From RFSX01 sp965248155 (GTDB lineage: Bacteria > Bacteroidota > Bacteroidia > Chitinophagales > Saprospiraceae): a stretch of DNA of 64,000 nucleotides. The stretch is taken from assembly GCA_965248155.1 (NCBI GenBank), contig CBDFIO010000002.1, positions 1,736,001-1,800,000 of the forward strand. The letters run 5' to 3'. A program made the position numbers and the translations under genes. This document shows, piece after piece, positions 61,765 to 64,000 of the stretch. The notes under the pieces were generated by a model, which saw only the letters and a program-made list of their open reading frames with translations, ran no database searches and was not told where the DNA came from. Position 1 is the stretch's first letter. Every line of letters begins with the position of its first letter.

Positions 61765-63732
61765 TTATTTTTTTTGCAAATGATTTAAAGCATTTGGATC
61801 GATTGCTTGTGCCTGATTAAAATAATTAATCGCTAGCTCTCGATCTCCTAAATTTAAATATGCTGTACCCATACTTGCTAAAACTACCGCTGAATTCGGT
61901 TTAATCGTTAATGCTTTTTGGAAGTATTCTATAGCTTGAAGGTGTTTTTTCTTTATTCCAAAAGTAATTCCCAGCAATCGACATGTTTCAAAATCTTGAG
62001 GATTCATATTGTACGCTCTAGTTAACCAGGCCTGGGCTTGATCAAAATCTTTTGTGACCTGACCCATATGTTTTCCTCCTTCCCTCAAAACTATAGGAAA
62101 GTTTTTCATTACTTCACCATACCCCGGAGAGATCTGTAAGCATCGATCATAATATTCAATGGCCTCTTTATAACGTTTGGAATAATAATAACTATTGCCA
62201 AGAAGCAGGTAAGCATTTCTGTATGTTGGGTGTATGGTTATTGCTTTTTGTAAATGTGTGATGGCTTCATTGAGCATTTTATTTTTTTGTGGACCATCTT
62301 GCAATTTTGCAGCTTCATTAGAAAGGGCACCTCCGGCGGCATTTAATAACTTCGCACTCCGAGTTTGGCTGGAAACGTCAGAAGTAAAGAGTTTGAAATC
62401 ATCTTTCCATACTTGATTCCTATTTATGGTTTTAAAAGAATAAGCCAATATTAATCCTGTTGAAATAACCAATATGAGTTTTTCTGCTTGGATGTGTTTA
62501 GTCAATAACCTTGCAAAAACAATTGCAAAACCCAGAGAAGGCATAAACAAGAATCTTTCTCCCATATTAGTGCCTACTGGAAAGATTATATTAGATACGA
62601 TAGAAAGGGTTATGAGGTAAAACAAAATTCCAAAGCTGATATACTTGTCCTTCTTCCATGATTTAAATGCAACAAATATCATAATAGAATATGCAAAAAC
62701 GCTTAGCAGAACCTTCCAATCTCCAAAACTCATTATATCTATAGCCCGAGGATAGTAATCATGTGAAAGGGAATGAGGGAAAATCAACAATTGTAAGTAT
62801 TTTCCTAAGGTGAAAAAGATGGTAGCGATTTTTTCAGAAAAATCAAATGGGACCCATGTTGAATTCACGAATTTCAAAAATGGATTATTCATTAGTTCCA
62901 ATGGGGCGCCGCCAAAATCCATACCTAATATTGAAAAACGAATCAGCAGAAATATTGCAGCACTAATAAATAAAGGAATTGTTTTTTTCAAACTACCAAA
63001 AAATGTAACCCCTCGAAAAAGCATGAATGAAATCGGAACTATAGCTAAAAAAGTTATTGCATTCTCTTTACTCATCAAGGCAAGAAAAAAACTAAGTATA
63101 GAGTAGATTAGGAATTTTGTTTTCTTGGTGTCGAAATGTTTCAATGCAAACCATAAAGCAGATACGGAACCCAGCATTGTCATAATTTCATCTCTGCCTT
63201 TTATATTGGCGACAACTTCTGTATGTAGAGGATGAGCAATGTAAATAACGCTGGCCAAAAAGATAAAAAAAGATAATTTGGAATCCTTTTTTTTATTGAA
63301 AAGCAAGGAAAGAAGCTTATAGAGCATTATTCCTAAAAGGGCGTACATAAGAACATTAAGTAGATGTCCAATAAATGGAGATCTTCCAAAGAGGGCCCAT
63401 TCAATCGCAAACATAACAGGTGTTAATGGACGATATCTTCCTCCAGAAACAAGATTCGCTTTTCCTTCTTCTTTAAAAAAGCCATAAAAGGTATCATTTG
63501 AAAGCAATCCCGGAATTCCTGAAAAGCCATCTTGGGTAAACATATTATCATAAATGACAATCGCATCGTCCTGGGTATAATTATGCCCTAAAGTATTGGC
63601 AAACAATAAAATAGCTAGAAAGAACAGAATTAAATTGTGCCATTTTTGTCTATACCAAAATGGATATGAAACGGATTTTTGTTCTTTAATGATCAGCTTT
63701 TTCTTGCTTGACCTCGATTTCTTTTTTGCCAT
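61765..63732 (-). CDS. TMTC-like membrane glycosyltransferase with TPR tail
   Basis: I start at the ATG at 63732 (MAKKKSRSSKKK); the frame extends 3 codons to a TTG. The roughly 655-aa protein has about ten membrane helices (residues 30-430), with an acidic motif in the first loop ('NYTQDDAIVIYDN') and 'IAHPLHTEVVANIKGRDEIM', both matching the TMTC/GT-C family. Four to five TPRs follow (about 460-650, 'ITHLQKAITIHPTYRNAYLL'). GT-C enzymes transfer sugars from lipid donors to proteins. It leads the operon with the GH3 fusion and LolC/E-like genes. Confidence 0.85.
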   Translation of the reverse strand: MAKKKSRSSKKKLIIKEQKSVSYPFWYRQKWHNLILFFLAILLFANTLGHNYTQDDAIVIYDNMFTQDGFSGIPGLLSNDTFYGFFKEEGKANLVSGGRYRPLTPVMFAIEWALFGRSPFIGHLLNVLMYALLGIMLYKLLSLLFNKKKDSKLSFFIFLASVIYIAHPLHTEVVANIKGRDEIMTMLGSVSALWFALKHFDTKKTKFLIYSILSFFLALMSKENAITFLAIVPISFMLFRGVTFFGSLKKTIPLFISAAIFLLIRFSILGMDFGGAPLELMNNPFLKFVNSTWVPFDFSEKIATIFFTLGKYLQLLIFPHSLSHDYYPRAIDIMSFGDWKVLLSVFAYSIMIFVAFKSWKKDKYISFGILFYLITLSIVSNIIFPVGTNMGERFLFMPSLGFAIVFARLLTKHIQAEKLILVISTGLILAYSFKTINRNQVWKDDFKLFTSDVSSQTRSAKLLNAAGGALSNEAAKLQDGPQKNKMLNEAITHLQKAITIHPTYRNAYLLLGNSYYYSKRYKEAIEYYDRCLQISPGYGEVMKNFPIVLREGGKHMGQVTKDFDQAQAWLTRAYNMNPQDFETCRLLGITFGIKKKHLQAIEYFQKALTIKPNSAVVLASMGTAYLNLGDRELAINYFNQAQAIDPNALNHLQKK

Positions 63733-63847
63733 GACACCCAAAATTACAAATTAAAAGAATTTATAATATATTATCCTGTATTAATCAATACTTGATTAAG
63801 CTTCTATGTCGTCATGTCTGATCGTTTTCATTTAGTCATTTCCAAGA

Positions 63848-64000
63848 TTAAGGAGTGTTCTTGGAAACTAAACTCTTAATCGTAATAATGTTCAATGGGA
63901 ATTCTAACATAACGTGGAGAATACTAAAAAATAAAGTGAAAATGAATCCCATTTTGTAATCTATTGCATAACTAATTACCAATAGGAGCCAAATACTGAT
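63848..64000 (-). CDS. Membrane protein, C-terminal end (partial)
   Basis: A 50-codon open frame enters from the right edge and stops at TAA 63848-63850. It reads as one or two membrane helices ('ISIWLLLVISYAIDYKMGFI', 'FTLFFSILHVMLEFPLNII') and a short polar tail. The hydrophobic periodicity and lack of interruption suggest a real gene, but the family cannot be named from this much. Confidence 0.5.
   Translation of the reverse strand: MSIWLLLVISYAIDYKMGFIFTLFFSILHVMLEFPLNIITIKSLVSKNTP

Overview
The window is AT-rich chromosomal DNA from a member of the Bacteroidota, most likely from the Saprospiria/Saprospiraceae side, although that family-level placement is only inferred. Supporting signs are a SusD-type lipoprotein, several giant secreted proteins with type IX secretion (T9SS) C-terminal sorting domains, Bacteroidota-restricted families (DUF3078, DUF3109, DUF4286), TAnnTTTG-type -7 promoter elements, weak Shine-Dalgarno signals and a very AT-rich third codon position. 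Most of the window is ordinary housekeeping and envelope sequence. I see no CRISPR array, prophage, recognisable defence island or biosynthetic cluster, and I do not claim a new biological system. The unusual signals are disrupted genes, regulatory palindromes and shared C-terminal modules. Layout: 0-1.8 kb has the start of a SusD-like gene, two small unrecognised genes (one apparently broken) and tRNA-Gln(UUG). 1.8-3.7 kb has hpt abutting an M28 peptidase. 3.9-6.5 kb is a four-gene block: ECF sigma factor, 70-aa protein, MscS-like channel, DUF3078 barrel. 6.6-8.4 kb is a K+-channel-type gene that appears split by an IS982-family element whose own transposase carries a nonsense codon. 8.5-11.3 kb is polA, preceded by a 12-bp minisatellite. 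11.3-15.2 kb encodes a 1289-aa secreted propeller/PKD/LamG protein. 15.4-19.9 kb has a TlpA-like thioredoxin, a flavin/2Fe-2S reductase, a LURP-one-related protein and a NatAB-type ABC exporter. 20.0-25.9 kb has a coiled-coil secreted protein, dnaB, an rRNA pseudouridine synthase, two cyclophilin lipoproteins and a ROK/polyphosphate glucokinase. 25.9-31.7 kb has a TPR protein, an ECF sigma/anti-sigma-like/Spy-like cassette, a nitroreductase, a glycine-zipper protein and a ferredoxin plus ferredoxin reductase pair. 31.8-38.4 kb has a YifB/ComM ATPase, a giant T9SS adhesin-like protein, an OmpA-domain protein and an EamA transporter. 38.5-41.5 kb is a dnaE-type polymerase gene with a one-base frameshift. 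41.5-47.7 kb has a T9SS protein, tatA, DUF3109, a Spy-like protein, eukaryotic-type citrate synthase, gcvH, VanZ-like and tonB. 48.0-53.4 kb is a tight five-gene operon: TPR, DUF4286, MFS, acyl-CoA dehydrogenase, site-2 protease. 53.4-57.3 kb is a giant propeller/MAM surface protein broken by two frameshifts, one at a TA dinucleotide repeat. 57.6-63.7 kb is a three-gene operon: TMTC-like TPR glycosyltransferase, GH3/beta-lactamase fusion, LolC/E-like permease. The right edge holds the 3' end of a membrane protein gene. How the genes relate: much of the window serves the envelope (secreted sortase-independent surface proteins, TonB energy transduction, Tat, LolCE-type lipoprotein export, mechanosensitive and ion channels, and two ECF sigma loci that could respond to envelope state). 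The rest is core replication (polA, dnaB, a dnaE variant) and central metabolism (gltA, gcvH, acyl-CoA dehydrogenase, glucokinase).
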